Origin: DATASD01 sp035478835
Lineage (GTDB): Bacteria > Patescibacteriota > Saccharimonadia > Saccharimonadales > UBA4665
NCBI GenBank assembly: GCA_035478835.1
Contig: DATIJH010000002.1
Coordinates: 62,001 to 126,000 of the forward strand
Direction: 5' to 3'
Length of the DNA: 64,000 nucleotides
This document shows, piece by piece, positions 49,381 through 58,403 of the stretch. The notes beneath the pieces are model-generated. The model was given only the letters and a program-made list of their open reading frames with translations. It searched no databases and was not told where the DNA came from. The first letter of the stretch is position 1, and the number at the start of each line of letters is the position of its first letter. A program made the position numbers and the translations under genes.

Positions 49381-51024
49381 GTGGCACAATCCGGTGTAAG
49401 AAAATGGCTGCCGCTGGCCGTATTGGCACTCGCACTATTTATTGTGGTGCTCGATACCACTATTATTAACGTTTCGATCAAATCGATCATCGGTGATTTA
49501 CATAGCAATCTTAAGGCCGTGCAGTGGGTGATAACGGGTTATTCGCTAGTTTTGGCCGCATTCACAATTACCGGTGGGCGCCTGGGCGACATTTTTGGCC
49601 GCAAGCGCATGTTTATGGTTGGCGCGTGCGTGTTTGCGGTGGGATCGCTGCTGGCGTCGCGGGCGCAATCGGCGCCGATGCTGCTCGGCAGTGTTTCGCT
49701 TATTGAGGCGATGGGTGCGGCCATGATGCTGCCGTCCACGGCCTCGCTTATTTTATCTTTGTATCGCAACAAGGATCGGGCGATCGCCTTTGGCGTGTAT
49801 GGCGCAGTCGCGGGCGCGGCGGCTACGATTGGCCCGATTGTCGGCGGCTTTTTGACCACCAACTACAGCTGGCGCTGGAATTATCTGATTAATCCGGCCG
49901 TGGTTTTAGTGCTCTTGGCCGGCTCATTTTTGATTACAGAATCGCATGCCGAACGCCGTAATCCGCCGGACTTTTTGAGTATTGTGTTGTCGGCGCTTGG
50001 TTTGGCTGGCGTAGTGTACGGTATTATTGAGTCGTCAACGTACGGCTGGATCAAGGCTAAGCTGCCGTACGAGATTTTTAACGCCCATTACACTTTGCAT
50101 GGCGTGTCGATCACGGTGTACGCACTCATTCTCGGGCTGCTATTTATTGGACTTTTCATGTGGCGGCAGACCAGCCTGGAACGCCGGGGCAAAGTGCCCC
50201 TGGTGTCGCTCGGCTTATTCCGGAATCGCCAGTTTATTATTGGAGCTACCGTAACTTTGGTTGCGGTCTTGGCGCAGTTTGGGTTTATTTTTGCGCTGCC
50301 GGTGTTCTTCCAAGGGCTGCTGGGCAAGGATGCGTTTCATTCTGGATTAGCAACCTTTCCGTTTTCGGCGAGCCTGCTGGTGGGCGCGCCGCTGGCTGGC
50401 GTGTTGGCGGGTAAAAAGGACGTGCCCCCACGCTACCTCATACAAATTGGCCTGAGTTTGGTAGTGGTCGGCACGCTGTTATTGCATGGCGAGCTCCGTG
50501 CCGATAGCTCCGCGGCCACATTTTTGCCGGGGTTATTAGTATTTGGTTTGGGTTTTGGGCTGAGCTTTTCGCAGCTTGCCAATTTGACGCTTTCGGCGGT
50601 TTCGGTGAATCAGGCCGGCGAGGCTTCGGGCGTGAACAACACATTTCGGCAAATCGGGAGTAGCCTGGGACAGGCGTTAATTGGCGCGCTGCTCATCTCG
50701 TCGCTCGCCACGCAATTAAATAAAGGGGTGAGTGCGTTGCCGCAGACGGTTGTGCCGGACCGCTCCAAACCGTATGTAACAAGCATGATCGCCTCAAGCG
50801 CCGAGAGTTTGGGTACGGCTGGCACGGGCTCGTTGGCGCAGTTCCCGCCAGCCGCGCAGCAGGCGATTGTACGAGTTAAGAACGACGCAATCGTCAAAGG
50901 TGCGCGCACGGCGATGCTTGCCACGGTGAGCGCGGCGGCGCTCGCTTTGCTGCTCTCGACGCAGTTGCCGAAACGTTCGGTGCAGCGGGCCGAAGACCTC
51001 GAAGCGCCGGCTGCAAACCAATAA
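49381..51024 (+). CDS. MFS multidrug exporter, DHA2 (14-helix) type
   Basis: 547 aa from GTG 49381 (AGGGA upstream). VLDTTIINVSIKSI in helix 1 is the DHA2 motif D1, GGRLGDIFGRKRMF is motif A, and GPIVGGFLTTNYSWRWNYLINP is motif C plus the W-R-W-x-F/Y-x-INP stretch. Fourteen helices, with a long loop after helix 13 (residues ~425-495). Pumps lipophilic drugs or cations out with protons. A longer frame from 49270 overlaps the lipoprotein and lacks a start signal. Confidence 0.9.
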   Translation: MAQSGVRKWLPLAVLALALFIVVLDTTIINVSIKSIIGDLHSNLKAVQWVITGYSLVLAAFTITGGRLGDIFGRKRMFMVGACVFAVGSLLASRAQSAPMLLGSVSLIEAMGAAMMLPSTASLILSLYRNKDRAIAFGVYGAVAGAAATIGPIVGGFLTTNYSWRWNYLINPAVVLVLLAGSFLITESHAERRNPPDFLSIVLSALGLAGVVYGIIESSTYGWIKAKLPYEIFNAHYTLHGVSITVYALILGLLFIGLFMWRQTSLERRGKVPLVSLGLFRNRQFIIGATVTLVAVLAQFGFIFALPVFFQGLLGKDAFHSGLATFPFSASLLVGAPLAGVLAGKKDVPPRYLIQIGLSLVVVGTLLLHGELRADSSAATFLPGLLVFGLGFGLSFSQLANLTLSAVSVNQAGEASGVNNTFRQIGSSLGQALIGALLISSLATQLNKGVSALPQTVVPDRSKPYVTSMIASSAESLGTAGTGSLAQFPPAAQQAIVRVKNDAIVKGARTAMLATVSAAALALLLSTQLPKRSVQRAEDLEAPAANQ

Positions 51025-51050
51025 AAGACGCATTTTGCTAGTAGCGGTGT

Positions 51051-51121
51051 TATAATAAGCTGAAATGTCGGCCAAGACTCATTTTATCGGTGTTATGCGC
51101 ATGATGCCCTGCAGGGCATAA
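51051..51121 (+). promoter_or_regulatory. Upstream mini-ORF with methionine run and palindrome before metG
   Basis: An extended -10 (TG-T-TATAAT, box at 51051-51056) is followed eight bases later by a frame of 18 codons (51065-51121) whose product is MSAKTHFIGVMRMMPCRA. Three of the four Met codons after the start fall within four codons, inside or next to the 16-base perfect palindrome ATGCCCTGCAGGGCAT (51104-51119). This is the layout of an attenuation leader peptide for a methionine-related gene; it could also be a plain operator. Confidence 0.4.
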
Positions 51122-51178
51122 TTCTTCACGCACTTAGTAAAATTTCTTTTAATAGTAAAACCAGGTAGACTTTAAAGT

Positions 51179-52651
51179 ATGAACTATTTTGTAACCACCT
51201 CTATTCCGTATGTTAACGGAGAGCCGCACATTGGCTTTGGCATGGAAATCCTGTACGCCGATGTTTTGGCCCGTGCCGCTCGTAAGCAAGGCAAACCAAC
51301 TATCTTTTCGACCGGCACAGACGAGCACGGCACCAAAATCGCCGAAAAAGCGGCCGGGCTTAACTTGCAGCCGCAGCAATTTGTTGACCAGATCAGCCAG
51401 GAATTCCGCAGCCTCGGCACGCTTTTAAACACCAGCAATGACCGTTTTATCCGCACCACCGACAAGGCGCACGAGCAGCGCGCTCAAATTATCTGGAAAG
51501 CAATGGAACACGACATTTACAAAGCCACGTACAGCGGCTGGTATGATGTTCGCCAGGAAGAGTTCGTGCCCGAATCGCAAGCAGATCCGGAGCGCATGAA
51601 GCCCGACCACCCGCAGGCTTACCAGCGGCTCGAAGAAGAAAATTACTTTTTTAAACTCAGCAAATACACCGAGCAAATTCGTGACGCAATCGAAAAAGAA
51701 CAGTTTAAAATTGTGCCCAAAACCCGCCGCAACGAAATTTTAAGTCTGCTGAACGAGGGCTTGGAAGACATCAGCATCAGCCGCCCTGTCGACAAATTGG
51801 CATGGGGCATTCCGGTGCCTGGCGACTCAAAGCAGGTCATGTACGTTTGGTTTGAGGCGCTCATGAACTACCTCACCGTTTTGGGCTATCCCGAGCACGA
51901 CGACTTTAAAAAGTTCTGGCCGGCAAACGTACAGGTGATCGGCAAGGATATTATCCGATTTCATGCGGCAATTTGGCCAGCGATGCTGATGAGTCTCGGC
52001 CTTGAATTGCCGGAATTATTGTTCGTGCACGGCTTTATCAATGTGGATGGCCAAAAAATGAGCAAATCTATCGGCAACGTCATTTCGCCCAAAGAAATTG
52101 TGGATGAATATGGCCCGGACGCCTTTCGCTACTTCTTTTTGCGGCACATTCCGGCGTACGAAGACGGCGACTTTAGCTGGAAAACGTTCGAGGCGGCGTA
52201 CAACAACGAGCTAGCGAACGAGCTCGGCAACGCCGTGCAGCGCACCGTGGCAATGATCGAAAAATACCAAAGCGGTATTGTGGGCGAAATCCCCGAGGCC
52301 GAGCACGACACCGGCGACATCCAGGAAAACATCGAGGTTTGCCGCTTTGACCGCGCGCTCGACCAGATCTGGGCGCAAGTCCGCGGCCTCAACCAGTACA
52401 TCGACGAGGAAAAACCGTGGGCGCTGGCCAAAAACAACGACATGGATCACTTGCGCGAAGTCCTGGCGTATCAGGTGAGCTGCCTGCTCGAAATCGCCGA
52501 CTTGCTGGAACCGTTTTTGCCGGACACTGCCGCCAAGATCAAAGGTATCTTTAAAGAAGGCCTGGTAACACCGCTCGCTGGCACGCTATTCCCGAAAAAA
52601 GAGACCGCGCACGACGCGCCACCGGCGTCAGCCGCCCAAGAAACCGCGTAA
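51179..52651 (+). CDS. metG: Methionyl-tRNA synthetase
   Basis: 490 aa, class I synthetase. PHIGFGME is the HIGH-type motif and GQKMSKSIGN the KMSKS motif near residue 295; STGTDEHGTKI and WYDVRQEEFVPES follow the MetRS order. The zinc-knuckle insertion has no cysteines, so it is the short zinc-free form. No C-terminal tRNA-binding domain. TAGACT lies seven bases before the ATG. Confidence 0.95.
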   Translation: MNYFVTTSIPYVNGEPHIGFGMEILYADVLARAARKQGKPTIFSTGTDEHGTKIAEKAAGLNLQPQQFVDQISQEFRSLGTLLNTSNDRFIRTTDKAHEQRAQIIWKAMEHDIYKATYSGWYDVRQEEFVPESQADPERMKPDHPQAYQRLEEENYFFKLSKYTEQIRDAIEKEQFKIVPKTRRNEILSLLNEGLEDISISRPVDKLAWGIPVPGDSKQVMYVWFEALMNYLTVLGYPEHDDFKKFWPANVQVIGKDIIRFHAAIWPAMLMSLGLELPELLFVHGFINVDGQKMSKSIGNVISPKEIVDEYGPDAFRYFFLRHIPAYEDGDFSWKTFEAAYNNELANELGNAVQRTVAMIEKYQSGIVGEIPEAEHDTGDIQENIEVCRFDRALDQIWAQVRGLNQYIDEEKPWALAKNNDMDHLREVLAYQVSCLLEIADLLEPFLPDTAAKIKGIFKEGLVTPLAGTLFPKKETAHDAPPASAAQETA

Positions 52652-52658
52652 TAAAGCG

Positions 52659-53486
52659 ATGATCGAACTGATTGACACCCATTGTCATATACACGAGGCG
52701 CTGCGCTCGGTTACCGACGCCGACGAAAACGTCCACGACGCTTGGCGGCGCGACGGCAAGGTGCGCGATCCGGACGTCATGATTGCCGAAGCGAAAGAAG
52801 CGGGCGTCAGCAAAATGCTCTGCATCGGCTGTACGCTCGCAGACAGTGCGCTGGCGGTAGAGTTTGTGCAATCGCGGCCCGAGGCGTGGGCGAGCATCGG
52901 CATTCATCCGCACGAGGCGCGGCATTACGTGAACGATCCGGCTGCGCTCAAAACGTTTGCCGCCCTGGCGGATAAACCGAAAGTTGTCGCGGTGGGCGAG
53001 TGCGGGCTCGACTATTTTTACACCAAATCCACCAAAACTGATCAGGAAAAAATCCTGCGCTACCAGATAGAACTGGCGCTCAAGCACAACTTACCCATGG
53101 CGTTCCATGTGCGCGAAGCGTTTGGCGATTTTTGGCCCATTTTTGACGATTACAGAGGCATTCGCGGTGTCATCCACAGTTTTACGGCCACCGAGCGCGA
53201 GCTGGAGCAAATCCTGGCGCGCGGGCTGTACGTGGGACTCAACGGCATCATGACGTTTACGAAACGCCCAGAGCAGCTGGCCGCTGCCAAGGCTGTGCCA
53301 CTCGACCGGCTCGTGCTCGAAACAGATGCGCCCTTCTTGACACCGGAGCCCTACCGTGGTAAAGTGTGTGAGTCAAAGCACGTACGTTTAACAGCCGAGT
53401 TTCTTGCGCACCTGCGAGGCGAAACCCTCGAAGCGCTAGCGCATAGCTCGACCGTAAACGCTACGGCTTTATTTAGTTTGGAGTAG
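52659..53486 (+). CDS. tatD: TatD-family metal-dependent nuclease
   Basis: 275 aa. Metal ligands: IDTHCHIH at the start, GECGLDYFY, FHVREAF, VIHSFTAT and LETDAPFL, the full TatD set. Nearly all TatD proteins are 3'-5' exonucleases of DNA repair or turnover. An N-terminal loop (residues 18-32) is longer than usual. Seven bases after metG, a common pair. Confidence 0.92.
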   Translation: MIELIDTHCHIHEALRSVTDADENVHDAWRRDGKVRDPDVMIAEAKEAGVSKMLCIGCTLADSALAVEFVQSRPEAWASIGIHPHEARHYVNDPAALKTFAALADKPKVVAVGECGLDYFYTKSTKTDQEKILRYQIELALKHNLPMAFHVREAFGDFWPIFDDYRGIRGVIHSFTATERELEQILARGLYVGLNGIMTFTKRPEQLAAAKAVPLDRLVLETDAPFLTPEPYRGKVCESKHVRLTAEFLAHLRGETLEALAHSSTVNATALFSLE

Positions 53487-53493
53487 AGGACAA

Positions 53494-53805
53494 ATGAAAG
53501 ACCTTTTTCGTGCTGCGACGGGTGAGTCTTTTTCGCCTGAGGAAGCAGCTCACCGTGCGCGTTACGATGCCCACAACTTTGGTGTGATTGATTTGGCTCG
53601 CGCCATTGTGCACGATCACCCTGATCTTTTGGGTAACGGTATTGAAGACGCGGATCTTCTGATGCCTGGCGAAGCGCTGCCGCAGGCCGATGCCGAGCGA
53701 GGCACCGCACCGGTTTCTGGCATGATCGCTGCCGCACCAACGGTACAAATTGAAATGCCGGATCAAACGCGGCCAACAAGGGCGGGCTATGAGCTTATTG
53801 GCTAA
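53494..53805 (+). CDS. Hypothetical protein, 103 aa
   Basis: Not recognised. Soluble; FSPEEAAHRARYDAHNFGVIDLARAIVHDHPDL-like helical first half (split here by no gap), then a Pro/Ala-rich tail. Overlaps the next gene by 17 bases; both are downstream of tatD in the same operon. Confidence 0.55.
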   Translation: MKDLFRAATGESFSPEEAAHRARYDAHNFGVIDLARAIVHDHPDLLGNGIEDADLLMPGEALPQADAERGTAPVSGMIAAAPTVQIEMPDQTRPTRAGYELIG

Positions 53806-54154
53806 GGTTTTTCAGCAGCACGGTAATGAGCGCAACGCACGGATTTACCGCGAAGTTTTGCGCCGTGAGGCCGAGATCGGCGGCAAACTCTTTGGCCCAA
53901 TCAAGCCCGAAGGTCGCCGCGAATTCTTCTGCCTGGATCGCCACACCTGGATTTGGCACGAAGAATGGGTGGACGAGCACGGTGTACGCCACGTAGTAAC
54001 GACGCGCTACGATGTTCGTCCGAACGGCGTATTTAAGGCGCAGGACAACCAACCCTACCAGCGTTTGAGCGCCGCCGAAGCCATGCACCTCTTTAAAGCG
54101 GTCAAAGCCTACAACAAAGCCGTGGATGCCGAACTCTACGGCATCGTAGCCTAG
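53789..54154 (+). CDS. Hypothetical protein, 121 aa
   Basis: From ATG 53789, within the end of the preceding gene. FFCLDRHTWIWHEEW and RHVVTTRYDVRPNGVFKAQ form a beta-rich centre with several His and Trp residues, then a helix. This looks like a small family of its own; it is conserved in style with unknown proteins of Patescibacteria, but I do not know its role. Confidence 0.65.
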   Translation: MSLLAKVFQQHGNERNARIYREVLRREAEIGGKLFGPIKPEGRREFFCLDRHTWIWHEEWVDEHGVRHVVTTRYDVRPNGVFKAQDNQPYQRLSAAEAMHLFKAVKAYNKAVDAELYGIVA

Positions 54155-54175
54155 ATCTAAGGTATACTTTTAAAC

Positions 54176-55336
54176 ATGGACGCGCTCAGCCTGTATTTCG
54201 ATTATGCTGCCGCCACGCCTATGGACCCGCAGGTGCAGGCGGCGATGGCGCCGTTTTGGCACGACAAATTTTATAATCCATCAGCCACGTACTTGGCCGC
54301 CCAGGCCGTAAAAAAAGATCTGGACGCCGCCCGGGCAAGCATAGCCTCGTGGCTTGGCGCCCGCCCCAGCGAAGTGATTTTCACCGCAGGCGGCACCGAG
54401 GCAAACAACCTGGCGATCCACGGCATCATGCGGCAACATCCGGATGCTCACGTTATTACAAGTGCAATCGAGCACGAGTCCGTATTGCAGCCGGCGCGCG
54501 CCTACAACTACACAGAAGCGCCGGTAACTCCGCCCGGCCTGGTTGACCTCGATAGGCTCCGGGAGTTGATCGACGATCAAACGGTGCTGGTAAGCATTAT
54601 GTACGCCAACAATGAGGTCGGCACTGTGCAGCCGATCCGCGCTATTTCGCAGCTGATCGCAGCGGTGCGTAAAGACCGCCGCACTCGCGGTGTCGAGCTG
54701 CCAATTTACTTGCACACCGATGCCTGCCAGGCGGCCGCGTATCTTGATTTGCACACGGCTCGGCTCGGCGTGGATTTACTCACTCTTAACGCTGGCAAAA
54801 TTTATGGCCCCAAGCAGTGCGGCGCGCTGTTTGTTGAAAGTCACGTGCGCGTGCAGCCGGATATTTTAGGCGGCGGCCAAGAGCGAAACTTACGCAGTGG
54901 CACCGAAAACGTTGCCGGCGCCATTGGGTTTGCCAAAGCACTCGACCTAGTACAATCACGCCGGCACGAAGAAGGTGTGCGCCTCGCTGCATTGCAGGAT
55001 CTCTTTTATAACGAACTCAAAAAAGCCGTGCCCGGGGCGACCGTAAATGGTACGCGCAAAACCCGGCTACCGAATAACATTCACATTACGATTCCCGGTA
55101 CCGACAACGAGCGCCTGCTTATGCAGCTCGACGAAGCCGGCATTTTGTGTGCGGCCGGCTCGGCCTGCAGCGCCAGCAACGAAGAGGCCTCGCACGTACT
55201 GCGCGCCATGGGCCTGAGCGACGCCGAAGCCCGCGCCTCGCTGCGTCTCACCATGGGCCGCCACACAACCGAGGAAGCCGTTCGGCACGCCGTTGCCGCC
55301 TTGCGGGACATATGCGCTCAAAAACAGAGTAATTAA
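54176..55336 (+). CDS. Cysteine desulfurase (NifS/IscS class)
   Basis: 386 aa. FDYAAATPMDPQV at the start, TAGGTEANNLAIHG for PLP phosphate binding, HTDACQAA, the PLP lysine in NAGKIYGPKQCGAL and the catalytic cysteine in AAGSACSASN. The residue before the PLP Lys is Gly where most members have His. Supplies sulphur for tRNA thiolation or Fe-S clusters; no IscU is adjacent. TATACT seven bases before the ATG: leaderless. Confidence 0.93.
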   Translation: MDALSLYFDYAAATPMDPQVQAAMAPFWHDKFYNPSATYLAAQAVKKDLDAARASIASWLGARPSEVIFTAGGTEANNLAIHGIMRQHPDAHVITSAIEHESVLQPARAYNYTEAPVTPPGLVDLDRLRELIDDQTVLVSIMYANNEVGTVQPIRAISQLIAAVRKDRRTRGVELPIYLHTDACQAAAYLDLHTARLGVDLLTLNAGKIYGPKQCGALFVESHVRVQPDILGGGQERNLRSGTENVAGAIGFAKALDLVQSRRHEEGVRLAALQDLFYNELKKAVPGATVNGTRKTRLPNNIHITIPGTDNERLLMQLDEAGILCAAGSACSASNEEASHVLRAMGLSDAEARASLRLTMGRHTTEEAVRHAVAALRDICAQKQSN

Positions 55337-55389
55337 TACAAGGTTTTTGTGTTGCTCGCCTGGCCGGACATGTCTATACTTGTCTCGGT

Positions 55390-56343
55390 ATGAAAATTGA
55401 ACTAGCAGATAGTCCTTGTATTGTGCCGATTTACGGCTTTGGAACGAAACCCGAGAATCAGCCCGGCTACTGGGCCGAATTTGGCGCCGTCCCAGCGGCT
55501 GAACGCTTGCATTACGATACGCTTACTGAGTCTGTCGACGCGGCATACGATAAGGCCGCCTCGGCAAACAAGTGCAATGAACCGTCTTCGCACTGGAGGC
55601 TGGCTAGTTTGCTTGTTGACAGAGCCGTACATCCCGCCACAGACGATACCCTGGCCAGTGAGGACTTTGAAGGCGCCGAGGAAGCGCTCGACAGAGTCTT
55701 TAAGATCTGTGAAGAAGTACCGCTCAATAGGCTCACGGTGCGAGCGACACAGTTTCGTACCGATTTGTCCGCTTACCGTGCACGCCGAAACAAAGAGTGG
55801 CTTGCCGAAGGTGAGATTCAGGGGGCTAATGAAAAGCGCGGAGAATTACTGCGTGAAGTCTTGCAGTTGCCTGAAGGCGAAAAGATGAGGAGCATGGTGG
55901 CACAACTTGCTACACGGTTGCTGTTAGGGCGACACCCTTCCGGTCTGCAAATATTGACTTCAGGCGCCCGCGAACGTGCCGAAGTAGGAGAGTTTGAAGT
56001 TGGCACTGTCCCCGACTTTTATGGATGGTTCTACCATGATCACGGCGGCAATACGGTATTTGCGGAAAAGCTTCCAATGAAGGCGTACGTAGAAAGGAGA
56101 CGTATGAGGCTCCAGCGAGCTGCCGCGCCTAATTCTCCGGTGCGGCGATTCGCGCTTGGTGATCATGCACAGCATTTGCTGGCGCGGTATGATAGAAATC
56201 CTGCGACTATGCTGGTTGCAAGGTGGCTTAGCAAAGAGGCACTTGGCGAAAAGTTAGATAACCATGCTAGGAGCGTGTTGGATGTGCTTACGCAACGGGC
56301 ACATGGATTTTTAGTGGGCGCCACGCTTGACTGTTGTTCGTAG
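55390..56343 (+). CDS. Hypothetical protein, 317 aa
   Basis: Not recognised. Soluble and mainly helical, with a paired-helix look (ASSL..., SEDFEGAEEALDRVFKICEEVPL) that could be a TPR-like array, then FYGWFYHDHGGNTVFAEK. TATACT nine bases before the ATG. Sits directly before the ATPase operon but on a separate promoter. Confidence 0.6.
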   Translation: MKIELADSPCIVPIYGFGTKPENQPGYWAEFGAVPAAERLHYDTLTESVDAAYDKAASANKCNEPSSHWRLASLLVDRAVHPATDDTLASEDFEGAEEALDRVFKICEEVPLNRLTVRATQFRTDLSAYRARRNKEWLAEGEIQGANEKRGELLREVLQLPEGEKMRSMVAQLATRLLLGRHPSGLQILTSGARERAEVGEFEVGTVPDFYGWFYHDHGGNTVFAEKLPMKAYVERRRMRLQRAAAPNSPVRRFALGDHAQHLLARYDRNPATMLVARWLSKEALGEKLDNHARSVLDVLTQRAHGFLVGATLDCCS

Positions 56344-56378
56344 GCTTGTTCTAGCGGCCAAAAGCGGTATACTCTTAA

Positions 56379-57218
56379 ATGATGAGTAAGTATAAGCGCT
56401 TTCTGGCCTCGCTTGTGTTGGCGGTTGGTTTGCTTGCTGGCATCTGCGCTCCGGCTGCCGCGCAAACGCAAGAAGTGCCGCAGGGGTACAACAGCGACCA
56501 AACGCTGCAAAAGGGCTTGATTGTTGCCCTAAAACCGGACGATAAAAGCAAGGTCGTGCCGCTCTCACTAACCAATATTAACGCTATGTACGGCGTTGTT
56601 GTCTCGGCCAATGATTCGCCGGTGAATCTTACGAATAATAGCGCCGAATCGCAGGTGTACGTGGCGACCGCCGGGCAATATGATGTGCTCGTGAGTACGC
56701 AAAACGGGCCGATAGCGGGCGGCGATTACCTGACGATTTCGTCACTCGACGGCGTTGCAATGAAGGCCGGCGACAGTCAGTCGTTTGTGATTGGCAAAGC
56801 CTTGCAGAGTTTTGATGGCCGCAGCGGCACCGAAAGCACCACGCAAATCACCGACACCGCTGGCCACAAAACACTGGTGAGCCTGGCGCGAATTCCAGTC
56901 GAAGTCAACGTGGCGCGCAACCCGTACCTAAAGGTGACGGTCAGCAACTTGCCGGGATTTCTGCAGAAGGCGGCGCAGTCCGTGGCCAACAAGCCGGTTA
57001 CCGACAGCCGTATTTATGTCTCACTCGTAGCATTGCTGGCCAGTGTATTGATTGCCGGGGCGCTGCTGTACGCTGGTGTGCGCAGTAGTATTACGGCGGT
57101 CGGGCGCAATCCGCTCGCCAAAACCAGCATCACGCGCGGCCTGCTGCAAGTGGTAATTCTAGCGCTTATTATTTTCCTGATTGGCATTTTTGCGGTATAT
57201 TTATTATTGAAACTATAG
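56379..57218 (+). CDS. Secreted protein ending in a c-subunit-like hairpin, first gene of the F1-ATPase operon
   Basis: 279 aa. Signal peptide residues 5-28 (cleavage after APAAA), a ~170-residue outer beta-rich domain, then two membrane helices (about 213-236 and 252-276) joined by AVGRNPLAK. The R-N-P at 243-245 matches the polar loop of F-type subunit c, and the second helix begins ITRGLLQ like the IRTTLLL of c. The ion-binding Glu/Asp, expected 18 residues after the Pro, is Leu, and neither helix has any acidic residue. So it has the c fold but cannot bind protons in the usual way. TATACT at 56368-56373 starts the operon. Confidence 0.75.
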   Translation: MMSKYKRFLASLVLAVGLLAGICAPAAAQTQEVPQGYNSDQTLQKGLIVALKPDDKSKVVPLSLTNINAMYGVVVSANDSPVNLTNNSAESQVYVATAGQYDVLVSTQNGPIAGGDYLTISSLDGVAMKAGDSQSFVIGKALQSFDGRSGTESTTQITDTAGHKTLVSLARIPVEVNVARNPYLKVTVSNLPGFLQKAAQSVANKPVTDSRIYVSLVALLASVLIAGALLYAGVRSSITAVGRNPLAKTSITRGLLQVVILALIIFLIGIFAVYLLLKL

Positions 57219-57250
57219 ATACAGAGACTTTTTAGGGTAAGGGTGGATTG

Positions 57251-57883
57251 ATGACAATTTGGTGGCTCGTACTGGTTGTAGGATATCTGGTGGCAAGTGC
57301 CGCTGGATTTATTTGGCTGTTGCTGCACGTTGGGCGCGGGACGGCACGCGGCAATAATAACGGCTTGACGGCGACCGATTCGCTGCGCCAGGCCGCGCGC
57401 GAAGACGTCGAACATATCTTTAACAATGAGTTTCGTGAGGAGCTTCGTAACCGCGGCCGCTTGCATTTCGAGAAAATCATTGGCGAAAACGCCATGTTCC
57501 TGCAACAGGACTTGCGTCTGACGACCTCGCAGATGAACGAGTTCATGAAGCAGGAAATTACTCGATCGCTCGAGGAAGCCTTTAAGAACTACCAGAGTGC
57601 GGTCGGTGACGCCAAGCAAATGGCGATCGACTCGCTCGAAAAGACCAAAACTACGGTGGACGAACAGCGCAAGGTGCTGACGCTCCAGCTCGAAACCGAA
57701 TTTAACAAAGAAAAAGAGCAGCGTCTAAAGCGGTTCGACGAAAAAATGGGCGACATTGTGAATCACTATATACAGTTGGCTATCGGTAATCAGATCGACC
57801 TCAGCGACCAGTTGGAATACATTTTGAGTCAGCTCGAAAAGAACAAGCAGGCGATCCTGGAGGACGTTAAAAATGGCGCATGA
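57251..57883 (+). CDS. atpF: F-type ATPase subunit b-like stator
   Basis: 210 aa from ATG 57251. One N-terminal membrane helix (residues 3-25) followed by about 150 residues of charged helix (VEHIFNNEFREELRNR ... TVDEQRKVLTLQLETEFNKEKEQRLKRF) and a short end that binds delta in true b subunits. Longer than the E. coli b (156 aa), with an extra 20-residue hinge. Overlaps delta by 11 bases. It would link F1 to the membrane. Confidence 0.78.
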   Translation: MTIWWLVLVVGYLVASAAGFIWLLLHVGRGTARGNNNGLTATDSLRQAAREDVEHIFNNEFREELRNRGRLHFEKIIGENAMFLQQDLRLTTSQMNEFMKQEITRSLEEAFKNYQSAVGDAKQMAIDSLEKTKTTVDEQRKVLTLQLETEFNKEKEQRLKRFDEKMGDIVNHYIQLAIGNQIDLSDQLEYILSQLEKNKQAILEDVKNGA

Positions 57884-58403
57884 GCCGCGGGCGACCACCG
57901 GCGCTACGCTCGAATCGGCTGCCGGCCGGGACAATATGCAATTGCCGGCGTCGATTGTGAGCACCATAGACGTTGGCCGCTTGAGCCGGGAGCTCGAAGC
58001 ATTCGAAGATTACATCGAGCAAGCCCATGCCCGCAAAGGTGGCGCAGGATTGACGCCGCCGCGCACCAGCCGATTGCTGGAGGAGCTTACAGCCGCAAAC
58101 AACTGTAACTTGTTGCAGGACGGTGACCGCGAACGACTCAAAGCATTTTTAGAAAGTTTGGCCGAGGCACCGGTGGTGCACATAAGTTTTGCGGCCGATC
58201 CTTCGGCGGCTTTCACCGAAAAGTTAGTGCGCTGGCTGCGCATGAACATTGATCCGCATCTGTTGGTGCAGGTTGGTTTGCAGCCAAATATCGCGGCCGG
58301 CTGCATCGTGCGCACTGCAAACAAGGTGTTTGATTTTAGTCTGCGCGAGAACTTTATGCAAAAGCGCGACCTGCTTATTAAAGCGATCGAGGGTGCAGCG
58401 TGA
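57873..58403 (+). CDS. atpH: F-type ATPase subunit delta
   Basis: 176 aa. The last 60 residues carry the delta signature VQVGLQPNIAAGCIVRTANKVFDFSLRENF, equivalent to the P-x-x-x-G-G-x-x-x-x-x-x-x-x-x-x-D-G-S-x-x strand pair of E. coli. The N-terminal half is helical but diverged. Ends inside the alpha start (GTGA). Confidence 0.78.
   Translation: MAHEPRATTGATLESAAGRDNMQLPASIVSTIDVGRLSRELEAFEDYIEQAHARKGGAGLTPPRTSRLLEELTAANNCNLLQDGDRERLKAFLESLAEAPVVHISFAADPSAAFTEKLVRWLRMNIDPHLLVQVGLQPNIAAGCIVRTANKVFDFSLRENFMQKRDLLIKAIEGAA

Noticed and set aside
52551..53087. Minus-strand frames over metG and tatD, and over 60696-61417
   Set aside because: Antisense to strongly conserved enzymes; no start signals.
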